Assembly (NCBI GenBank): GCA_049115495.1
Contig: JAGDZV010000024.1
Coordinates: 4,808 to 68,807 of the forward strand
DNA length: 64,000 nucleotides
Source: JACPUW01 sp049115495
GTDB taxonomy: Bacteria; Bacteroidota; Bacteroidia; CAILMK01; JACPUW01
Reading direction: 5' to 3'
Part shown: positions 9,501-14,804 of the stretch, one piece after another
Numbering within the stretch: the stretch's first letter is position 1
Layout: the number at the start of each line of letters is the position of its first letter
Made by a program: the position numbers and the translations under genes
Notes under the pieces: generated by a model
The model's database searches: none
The model's input: only the letters and a program-made list of their open reading frames with translations
What the model was told of the DNA's origin: nothing

Positions 9501-10745
9501 CATAAGAAACATGGAAACATAATGGCTATAACTAACAAAGAAACTTATGTAAATGAAAAAAGCAAAAGAGTAATTAAACCACCTATTCCATTAGCTGAGT
9601 TTAGAAATCAAGCCAAAGAGCATTTGGAAAAGACTTTAATTTCTTTTAAGGCCAAAAACAAAGTAGTTACGCGCAACATCAACAAAACCAAAAAGAAAGG
9701 TGGTTTTAATGAACAGCCAACCTTAACCCCACGTGGCCAATTGCATAAAGAAACAGTTTATGGCAAAAAGCAATTTTACCAAACCAAGGTTGAAAAAGTT
9801 GGGGGCAAGTTCGACAAAGAAACCATTTCAAAAGTGGCCAATAAACGCCATCGCGAAGCTTTACTAAAACATTTAAATGAATTTGACAGCGACCCCAAGA
9901 AGGCTTTTACAGGAAAAAACGCATTGAGTAAGAACCCAATTTGGATAGATGAACACCAATCTGCTCAAGTACCGGAAAAAGTAAAGCTGGTTTGGTTAGA
10001 AAATCAATACACCATCAGAAAAGAGATTAGTCCGGACCTGAAAATTGATAAGGTAATTGATGTTGGCGCTAAAAGAATTCTACAGGCTAGATTAGATGAG
10101 TTTGATGGGAAACCAAAAGAAGCATTTGCCAACCTTGAACAAAACCCGATTTGGTTGAATAAGGAAAAAGGCATTCAATTAAAGCGCGTAACCATAACAG
10201 GAGTGAGTAATGCAGAACCCATACACACTAAAAAAGACCATTTTGGAAATGAAATACTGGATGTTAAAGGAAAACCCATTCCGAATGATTTTGTGAGTAC
10301 AGGTAATAATCATCACGTGGCTATTTACAAAGATGAAAAAGGCAAACTACAAGAAAAAGTTGTTTCCTTTTATGAAGCGGTAATGTCTAAAAATGCAGGA
10401 TTACCTGTTATTGATAAGGCTTTTAATGAACATTTGGGTTGGGAGTTTCAATTCACTATGAAACAAAACGAATACTTCATTTTTCCGAATGCTGCTGTAG
10501 GTTTTGATCCAAACAAGATTGACATTTCCGATGAAAATAATTATCACCTGATAAGTCCGAATTTGTTTAGGGTGCAGAAGTTCACTACAAAAGATTATTT
10601 CTTTCGGCATCACCTTGAAACTAACGTGGATAATGTAAAGGCCACTATTGGAGTGAGTTGGAGACGTGAAGGTTTGGGAGGTTTGGATGGAATAATCAAA
10701 GTCAGAATCAACCACCTTGGGCAAATAGTAAAAATTGGAGAGTGA
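6567..10745 (+). CDS. cas9: Type II-C CRISPR effector nuclease Cas9
   Basis: RNA-guided DNA endonuclease of 1392 residues, in the range of the larger Bacteroidota II-C Cas9s. Counting from ATG 6567: RuvC-I ILGLDLGTTSIGWAL with D10; Arg-rich bridge helix ~61-85 (RGARRSLQRYKQRRE); RuvC-II VRIELAREL with E695; HNH FDIEHIIP with H782 and a downstream N805 in DFNRTKSD; RuvC-III HRHHAMDA with H950 and D953. All catalytic residues of both nuclease domains are present. Residues beyond ~1060 should be the WED/PAM-interacting part and contain two similar segments (HLNEFDSDPKKAF ~1102; RLDEFDGKPKEAF ~1174). ATG 6552 is an alternative start; an open GTG at 6522 is inside the tracrRNA anti-repeat and is rejected. 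No downstream cas gene follows directly: two palindromes and a transposase-like gene lie between cas9 and cas1. Confidence 0.97.
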   Translation: MATKRILGLDLGTTSIGWALVDEAQTEKGVSKIIRTGVRIVPLSSDESGDFEKGKSTSINADRTLKRGARRSLQRYKQRREHLITVLKESGILSDKPLVESGKGSTFSLLELRNKAAAAAVDLHDFARVLLAINKKRGYKSSRKAKDESEGDSIDGMETAKVLFHENLTPGQLMYNRLGAGKKNTPEFYPSDLEAEFNRIWDVQHKYYPEVLNDDLRSKLEGKNSKQTWAICKEPFGIEGISLKGKPNEQKLEKFRLRAFGLSEQLDLEELAIVLQEIRNQIGNTSGYLGAISDRSKELYFNKQTVGQYLYQQIKDNPHNRLKNQVFYRKDYEDEFDTIWEVQAKGHPDLLTEELRQEIKDCIIFHQRRLKSQKGQIAVCEFEGKEIEIKDKDGKPVLTRDGKVKKKIIGPKVIPKSSPLFQEFKIWQILNNLKFQNKQNLETISIQDCDEDLEIRKAMFEKLTAKGKLSATEVLKDALNEPKKWELKNYKEVEGNETISRLYKAFEKMVELSGHELAKSDAKVQIKEIFQSIGIDTGILDFDAILSNKEMTQQPLYKLWHLLYSFEGDHSESGHESLVQKLDDEFSIPKDLAKPLVNVVFKDDYGQLSSKAISKILPFLREGNIYSSACELAGYNHSHSQNKEEIENRVLEDSLRLLPKNSLRNPVVEKILNQMVNVVNAIIKEYGKPDEVRIELARELKKSAKERADSTSGIAKATRLHDEIRNELASMHPFNTGVRVTKNDIIKYKLYKELASTGYKTIYTNTYIPKEKLFTKEFDIEHIIPKAVLFDDSFSNKTISVRDFNRTKSDKTGIDAVAEKFGEDSADYQRYIDTVNKLVKEGKISRTKGKKLLMKAEEIPDGFIERDLRNSQYIAKKSQEILRKVFRKVNSTTGSITDKLREDWQLVNVLKDLNWDKYNKLGLTEYEINKDGGQVRVIKDWTKRNDHRHHAMDAITVAFTKHSHVQYFNYLNARRDESHKKHGNIMAITNKETYVNEKSKRVIKPPIPLAEFRNQAKEHLEKTLISFKAKNKVVTRNINKTKKKGGFNEQPTLTPRGQLHKETVYGKKQFYQTKVEKVGGKFDKETISKVANKRHREALLKHLNEFDSDPKKAFTGKNALSKNPIWIDEHQSAQVPEKVKLVWLENQYTIRKEISPDLKIDKVIDVGAKRILQARLDEFDGKPKEAFANLEQNPIWLNKEKGIQLKRVTITGVSNAEPIHTKKDHFGNEILDVKGKPIPNDFVSTGNNHHVAIYKDEKGKLQEKVVSFYEAVMSKNAGLPVIDKAFNEHLGWEFQFTMKQNEYFIFPNAAVGFDPNKIDISDENNYHLISPNLFRVQKFTTKDYFFRHHLETNVDNVKATIGVSWRREGLGGLDGIIKVRINHLGQIVKIGE

Positions 10746-10755
10746 AGAAAGAAAC

Positions 10756-10790
10756 AACCCCTGTCAGGATTTTGAGCCCTAACAGGGGTT
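10756..10790. repeat. Palindrome after cas9, different family (possible terminator or REP)
   Basis: AACCCCTGT at 10756-10764 pairs with ACAGGGGTT at 10782-10790; inside, AGG and CCT pair again after a one-base mismatch. It begins 10 bp past the cas9 stop. No long U-tract follows (AAAATG), so terminator function is uncertain. It is unrelated in sequence to the AACTTTTCC palindromes. Confidence 0.7.
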
Positions 10791-10810
10791 AAAATGAAAT
10801 AGCAATTAAC

Positions 10811-10843
10811 AGCTTTTCCAAAGTTTAGAACTTTGGAAAAGCT
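10811..10843. repeat. REP-like palindrome, copy 2 (between cas9 and RAYT)
   Basis: Perfect 15-base arms (AGCTTTTCCAAAGTT) flank a 3-base loop, ending 19 bp before the transposase start codon. It belongs to the same family as 6294, 11072 and 12721. Being next to a RAYT gene, it is a plausible substrate or relic of RAYT-mediated movement. Confidence 0.9.
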
Positions 10844-10862
10844 CATAACAGGAAAAGGAAAA

Positions 10863-11480
10863 ATGGAAAAACTGTACCCTAACCAATATTACCACATTCT
10901 TAATAGAGCCAACGGCAACGACGTCTTATTCAAAGAAGAAGAAAACTACTTTTTCTTTCTTGAAAAATATAAAAAGCATGTTCATCCAGTTGTTGAAACC
11001 TTGGCCTATGCACTAATGGGTAATCATTTTCATTTGGTGGTTAGGGTGCGGTCAGTTCAAGCGTTGAATTCAACTTTTCCAAAGTTTAAAACTTTGGAAA
11101 AGTTTGATGAAAGAAGCAATTTTATTTCAAAGCAATTTTCAAATTTATTTAGCTCGTATACCCAATCGTTTAACAAAAAGTACAATAGAACAGGTAGCCT
11201 TTTTCAGAAAAACTTCAAAAGCCATCACCTAAACAACAATTCTTATCTTCTAAACGCCATAGCCTACGTACATACCAACCCGGTACACCACGGCTTTTGT
11301 GGTAGAATTACAGATTGGTCTTTTACATCATTTCAAGGAATTTTAAGTTCAAAACCTACCTTGTTGGGGCGTAATCAAGTACTCGATTTATTTGAAGGCC
11401 GCGAAAACTTCATTCAATTTCATACGGACTTTGAAGAGCGGAAAAGATTTGAACTTGAAGAAACATTTGAAGACCTATGA
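10863..11480 (+). CDS. REP-associated tyrosine transposase (RAYT, IS200-like Y1/HUH family) inside the cas operon
   Basis: A 205-residue protein of the TnpA_REP/IS200-like family, whose members nick and join single-stranded REP hairpins. The HUH motif reads GNHFHLVV at about residues 55-62. The C-terminal half carries FSNLFSSYTQSFNKKYNRTGSLFQ and SYLLNAIAYVHTNPV, with a candidate catalytic Tyr in the conserved 'YxHxNP' helix. ATG 10863 is chosen (GGAAAAGGAAAA upstream); an in-frame TTG at 10833 falls inside a palindrome. The linker after the HUH motif contains an in-frame REP-like palindrome (11072-11104) coding STFPKFKTLEKF. Its stop overlaps the cas1 start by 4 bp (ATGA at 11477-11480), so it is positioned for translational coupling with cas1. 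No IS605-type accessory gene or obvious IS ends are seen. Confidence 0.88.
   Translation: MEKLYPNQYYHILNRANGNDVLFKEEENYFFFLEKYKKHVHPVVETLAYALMGNHFHLVVRVRSVQALNSTFPKFKTLEKFDERSNFISKQFSNLFSSYTQSFNKKYNRTGSLFQKNFKSHHLNNNSYLLNAIAYVHTNPVHHGFCGRITDWSFTSFQGILSSKPTLLGRNQVLDLFEGRENFIQFHTDFEERKRFELEETFEDL
11072..11104. repeat. REP-like palindrome, copy 3 (in frame inside the RAYT gene)
   Basis: Perfect 16-base arms (AACTTTTCCAAAGTTT) around one base, 33 bp in all, which keeps the transposase frame open (11 codons). It lies in the variable linker between the HUH motif and the FSNLF helix of the protein. Confidence 0.9.
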
Positions 11481-12386
11481 TAAAGCGCACCTTATACTTT
11501 GGCAACCCCTGCTATTTGAGCAAGCGCGATTTGCAATTATTGGTTGAGTTTCCTGAAAAAGAAAAAGAGAGCAGAACTGTACCCATTGAAGATATTGGGA
11601 TAATTATGTTGGATAACCAACAGATAACCATTACCCAAGGCTTAATAGTGTCCTTGCTTGGTAATAATGCCGCAGTACTTAGTTGCGATGCTACCCATTT
11701 ACCATTGGGCATGATGCTTAACCTTAATGGCCATAGCGAACAAACCGAAAAATGGCGACATCAATTAGATAGCTCCGTACCGCTAAGAAAAAACCTTTGG
11801 ATGCAAACTGTTAAAGCCAAAATTGCGAATCAGGCCGCGGTGCTAAAACTTAAAGAAATAAAGGCAGAAAACATGGACTATTGGGTGGGTCAAGTAAAAA
11901 GTGGAGACCCTGGTAATTATGAGAGCCGCGCGGCCAACTACTATTGGCAGCGATTATTTAACCCAGACGTAAAATTTGGTGGCCGCCACCGATTTGGAGA
12001 TGCTCCAAATAACCTACTCAACTATGGATATTCTATTGTAAGAAGCATGATGGCACGCGCTAGTAAGCAGTGGAATGTTGCCAGCTGTGGGTATTTTTCA
12101 TAGAAACAAATACAATCCCTTTTGCCTGGCCGATGATATTATGGAGCCATACCGGCCTTATGTAGATCTTGTTGTTTTAGATATAATTGAGAAGAATAAT
12201 GAATACGAAAAACTTACTACCGAACTAAAACGGGCATTGTTGCAAGTAGCAACAGTTGATGTTGTTATAGAAAACAAAGTAGGCCCTATGATGGTGCAAA
12301 TGCAGCGCACAACGGCAAGTTTAATGCAATGCTTTATGGGGCATACACGCAAAGTTTTGTACCCAACAATTCCTTATGAGTTTTGA
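11477..12386 (+). pseudogene. cas1: cas1 integrase gene interrupted by a frameshift near 12060
   Basis: Cas1 inserts new spacers with Cas2. The first frame (11477-12103, 208 codons) begins MIKRTLYFGNPCYLS, typical of II-C Cas1, and includes E149 in YESRAANYYW. It derails after ARA at ~12060. The following frame (through 12386) continues as VSSGMLPAVGIFHRNKYNPFCLADDIMEPYRP with the catalytic His and Asp. Restoring two bases (GCT..AGTA to GCTTTAGTA, giving ARALVSSG as in relatives) would make a normal ~303-residue protein. There is no slippery heptamer or homopolymer at the break, so programmed frameshifting is unlikely. Either a real inactivating 2-bp deletion or a sequencing error explains it. 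The start overlaps the RAYT stop by 4 bp and the end overlaps cas2 by 11 bp. Confidence 0.88.
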
Positions 12387-12714
12387 TAGATTTAATCAAT
12401 ATAGAATAATGTGGTTGTTTGTGTTTTTTGACTTGCCTACCGAAACCAAAACCGACCGCAAGAATGCCCACCGTTTTAGAAAAGGACTTATAAAAGATGG
12501 CTTTGAAATGATGCAGTTCTCAGTTTATGCAAGTCATTGTGCTAGCAGAGAGAATATGGAAGTACACAAAAAAAGAGTAAAGAGCATACTACCACCAAAA
12601 GGCGAAGTGATCATTTTTCATATAACCGACAAGCAATTTGGTTTGATAGACTTTTTTAAAGCCCGTAAAGAAAAACCAAAACCCGACATGCCACAACAAC
12701 TAGAGATGTTTTAA
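12376..12714 (+). CDS. cas2: CRISPR adaptation protein Cas2
   Basis: A 112-residue Cas2, partner of Cas1 in spacer integration. It has the ferredoxin-like core: RIMWLFVFFDLPTETKTDRKNAHRFRKGL at the N-terminus with the conserved Asp of FFDLP, then FEMMQFSVYASHCAS and GEVIIFHITDKQF as the edge strands, ending in a charged tail. This layout fits the II-C subgroup. The frame is intact, in contrast to cas1. ATG 12376 overlaps the cas1 end by 11 bp, as is usual for this pair. A palindrome with a T-run begins 7 bp after its stop. Confidence 0.95.
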   Translation: MSFDRFNQYRIMWLFVFFDLPTETKTDRKNAHRFRKGLIKDGFEMMQFSVYASHCASRENMEVHKKRVKSILPPKGEVIIFHITDKQFGLIDFFKARKEKPKPDMPQQLEMF

Positions 12715-12720
12715 GCTGTC

Positions 12721-12757
12721 AGCTTTCCAAAGTTTAAAACTATTGAAAAGCTTTTTT
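12721..12757 (+). terminator. REP-like palindrome, copy 4, with T-run after cas2 (likely terminator of the cas operon)
   Basis: Imperfect arms (AGCTTTCCAAAGTTT and AAACTATTGAAAAGCT) followed directly by a run of T. It is a diverged member of the AACTTTTCCAAAGTTT family and marks the downstream edge of the cas gene block. The T-run makes it a reasonable intrinsic terminator for plus-strand transcription. Confidence 0.65.
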
Positions 12758-12900
12758 AGGAACCGAAATACAACAGTTAATCCGAAAGCAGAATTGATAA
12801 AAGCTTAATTTCAAGGAAAGCTTGCACCATTAGTCATCATTTTTTTAATCGCTTAAAAAAGCAATAACTCACTGAATATAAAAAGGATACTCGCCCCTGT
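12758..12900. other. AT-rich spacer between cas2 and the CRISPR array (leader or trailer)
   Basis: This holds no gene. It contains a perfect 8-bp inverted repeat TTTTTTAA/TTAAAAAA around TCGC at 12841-12860 and the left arm of a second inverted repeat reaching into the first CRISPR repeat. Whether it is the adaptation leader depends on array polarity, which is unresolved: crRNA is read right to left, toward this region, but the degenerate repeats are at the far right end. Confidence 0.5.
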
Positions 12901-12921
12901 GCTGTGACGAATATCCTTTTT
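12880..12921 (-). repeat. Inverted repeat spanning the array edge (possible pre-crRNA terminator)
   Basis: AAAAAGGATA at 12880-12889 pairs with TATCCTTTTT at 12912-12921 inside the first repeat; after a C/A mismatch TCG and CGA add three more pairs. Read on the minus strand the RNA would form this stem at the end of the last repeat and finish with UUUUU, which is terminator-like, although the stem is AU-rich. Confidence 0.55.
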
Positions 12922-13880
12922 TTAAATCTGAAAGCAAATCACAACAGTTGCACATCTTTGCAGTAATCCTTTGACGCTGTGACGAATATCCTTTTTTTAA
13001 ATCTGAAAGCAAATCACAACGTAATCGGTGTCTATTACATAAGCTTTTGCGCTGTGACGAATATCCTTTTTTTAAATCTGAAAGCAAATCACAACTACCT
13101 GCCGCATCAAAGTTTATAAAGTTATGCTGTGACGAATATCCTTTTTTTAAATCTGAAAGCAAATCACAACAGCTCTCAGCTACTCACGTAACTTTGTACG
13201 GCTGTGACGAATATTCTTTTTTTAAATCTGAAAGCAAATCACAACCCTTAACCATTTATACACCATATTAAATTTGCTGTGACGAATATCCTTTTTTTAA
13301 ATCTGAAAGCAAATCACAACGCTCTTGTTACTGTTATGTCGTTGGTTGTAGCTGTGACGAATATCCTTTTTTTAAATCTGAAAGCAAATCACAACTATCA
13401 TGTCTTGCGCCCATGGTTCTACTTGGCTGTGACGAATATCCTTTTTTTTAAATCTGAAAGCAAATCACAACACTCTTTAACGCCTGGGCCTATGGCGTGA
13501 AGCTGTGACGAATATCCTTTTTTTTAAATCTGAAAGCAAATCACAACGGGCGGCGTTTGCTTTAGTGTTTTAGGGTAGCTGTGACGAATATCCTTTTTTT
13601 TAAATCTGAAAGCAAATCACAACTACCAAATAAATCAGCAAGGACATTGCTTCGCTGTGACGAATATCCTTTTTTTTAAATCTGAAAGCAAATCACAACC
13701 ACTAGGTAGGCCGTTTGCCGCTACTGGTGGCTGTGACGAATATCCTTTTTTTTAAATCTGAAAGCAAATCACAACGTGTTTTGCCCGCTGCCGTGTATAA
13801 ATGGAGCTGTGACGAATATCCTTTTTTTTAAATCTGAAGCAAATCACAACCTCATTAAATAAACGTATTTACCCATATAT

Positions 13881-14005
13881 GCTGTGACGAATATTCCCCG
13901 AAACAAGTTCGGGATGTAGCACTTTTTTAAAAATCTGAAATCGACTTGCCCGATTCTCGAATACCTTTTAGCACAAACAGTCAAATGAGTAAAGCAAATC
14001 ACAAC
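13881..14005. repeat. CRISPR repeat 14 split by two inserted segments
   Basis: The repeat's own parts are recognisable in order: GCTGTGACGAATAT (13881), CTTTTTTAAAAATCTGAAA (~13922-13940) and AAAGCAAATCACAAC (13991-14005). Between the first two lies ~27 bp with a CCCGAA/TTCGGG hairpin and GATGTAGCA. Between the last two lies ~50 bp with CCCGATTCTCGAATAC, bounded by AAA on both sides. It is followed by a normal 30-bp spacer (14006-14035). Confidence 0.85.
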
Positions 14006-14035
14006 TTTTTTCAAAAGGCAATTTAACCATGTATT

Positions 14036-14124
14036 GCTGTGACGAATATCCCCCGAAACAAGTTCGGGATGTAGCACTTTTTTAAAAATCTGAAATCGGC
14101 TTGCCCTATTCTCGAGTACTTTTT
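14036..14124. repeat. CRISPR repeat 15, same insertions, 3' part lost
   Basis: Starts GCTGTGACGAATATCC, then CCCGAAACAAGTTCGGG, GATGTAGCA, CTTTTTTAAAAATCTGAAA and the second insert, diverging from repeat 14 by about five substitutions before homology ends near 14124. The closing GCAAATCACAAC is absent. It is the end of the array. Confidence 0.8.
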
Positions 14125-14215
14125 ATAAAAGAAGCAGGGTTAGTTGGTTAAAATATTTACGTTGTTTTATAACTCATTTTTCATTTTCAAAACTTTTCAG
14201 TAGCCTACTTACACA

Positions 14216-14223
14216 TATATTTG
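14216..14223 (+). promoter_or_regulatory. Possible -7 box for the lipoprotein/lgt genes
   Basis: TATATTTG fits the Bacteroidota -7 consensus TAnnTTTG, 20 bp before the ATG of the next gene. The upstream -33 element is only partial (CTTTTC), so this is moderate support. Confidence 0.45.
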
Positions 14224-14243
14224 GCCACCAAAAAATACTTAAG

Positions 14244-14789
14244 ATGTACAAATACTTTTATCTTTTAGCCATTGTAGTTTTTATGGGCTCTTGTAGCCAA
14301 GGCGAAAAAAGCGAACGATCGCAACATGCAACCACCAGTAGCAGTTGGGACACCGAAATGCTAGAAGAATTTAGAGGCCAAAAAGAAGAAGCACTGAGCA
14401 GAGCCGCTCACTTTGATATGAGATTTTTAGAAGCTTCAATGCTTATTTATGAGCGTTTTTTCATGGAATCGCCAGAGCTTGCCAATAAATTTAACGATTT
14501 AATAAGTGCCAAAGCCGCTTATAACGAAGCTAAAATGACTTACCAACTGAGTGTACATGAGGCTAATGACAAATTATTAGAAGCCATAGCCAACTCAAAA
14601 ACAAACGAAGAACTTAAAAATGGAGTAAGAATCATCGTTGATGAGCTCAGGGCCAGTAATGACGAATATGTAGGCAGAGCTTCTGAGTTGGTTGTTATTA
14701 TGAAAGAATCGGGCATTGAAAGCCCTGTGCTAGATGAGTTAATGATTCAAAATCAAAATTCTAACGGAGCCGAAAACCTAAACGAATAA
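14244..14789 (+). CDS. Hypothetical lipoprotein, helical
   Basis: A 181-residue protein I cannot assign to a family. The N-terminus MYKYFYLLAIVVFMGSCSQG is a lipoprotein signal with lipobox MGSC (Cys ~17). The rest is Glu/Ala/Leu-rich and should be largely alpha-helical (for example EEALSRAAHFDMRFLEASML and NDKLLEAIANSKTNEELKNG). It lies directly before lgt (gap of 15 bp to the chosen lgt start), the enzyme that would lipidate it, but this adjacency may be chance. It starts about 120 bp after the end of the CRISPR array; nothing ties it to CRISPR function. Confidence 0.75.
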   Translation: MYKYFYLLAIVVFMGSCSQGEKSERSQHATTSSSWDTEMLEEFRGQKEEALSRAAHFDMRFLEASMLIYERFFMESPELANKFNDLISAKAAYNEAKMTYQLSVHEANDKLLEAIANSKTNEELKNGVRIIVDELRASNDEYVGRASELVVIMKESGIESPVLDELMIQNQNSNGAENLNE

Positions 14790-14804
14790 TTACAGTTGCA
14801 TTTT

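Larger units (their letters stand above)
12901..14124 (-). CRISPR. Type II-C CRISPR array, 13 clean repeats, 2 interrupted repeats, 14 spacers
   Basis: Clean repeats start at 12901, 12976, 13051, 13126, 13201, 13276, 13351, 13426, 13502, 13578, 13654, 13730 and 13806. On the plus strand each begins GCTGTGACGAATATCC, has a T-run and AAATCTGAAA, and ends GCAAATCACAAC. All 14 spacers are exactly 30 bp and differ from each other. Repeats 1-7 have 7 T (45 bp); repeats 8-13 have 8 T (46 bp; repeat 13 lacks one A). Repeat 5 has one C-to-T change. The crRNA sense is minus, because the minus-strand repeat starts GTTGTGATTTGC and pairs with the tracrRNA anti-repeat. Two more repeat-like units at 13881 and 14036 carry insertions. 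Spacer targets could not be searched. Confidence 0.98.

Noticed and set aside
12060..12103. Programmed ribosomal frameshift in cas1
   Set aside because: There is no slippery heptamer, no Shine-Dalgarno-like stimulator and no clear downstream structure at the break; mutation or sequence error is simpler.
10863..12714. Complete IS200/IS605 element carrying cas1-cas2
   Set aside because: No tnpB/iscB gene and no paired left and right ends around the transposase; the palindromes fit REP sequences better than IS ends.
12869..13500. Open frames on both strands through the CRISPR array (repeats of SDLKKGYSSQ or EYPFFKSESKSQ)
   Set aside because: They are translations of the CRISPR repeat itself; the period matches repeat plus spacer (75 bp, divisible by 3), which keeps the frames open by chance.
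12901..14124. Promoter inside each CRISPR repeat, as in Neisseria II-C arrays
   Set aside because: The minus-strand repeat has TTTG and, 21 bp on, TATTCGTC, which matches TAnnTTTG too poorly to claim.
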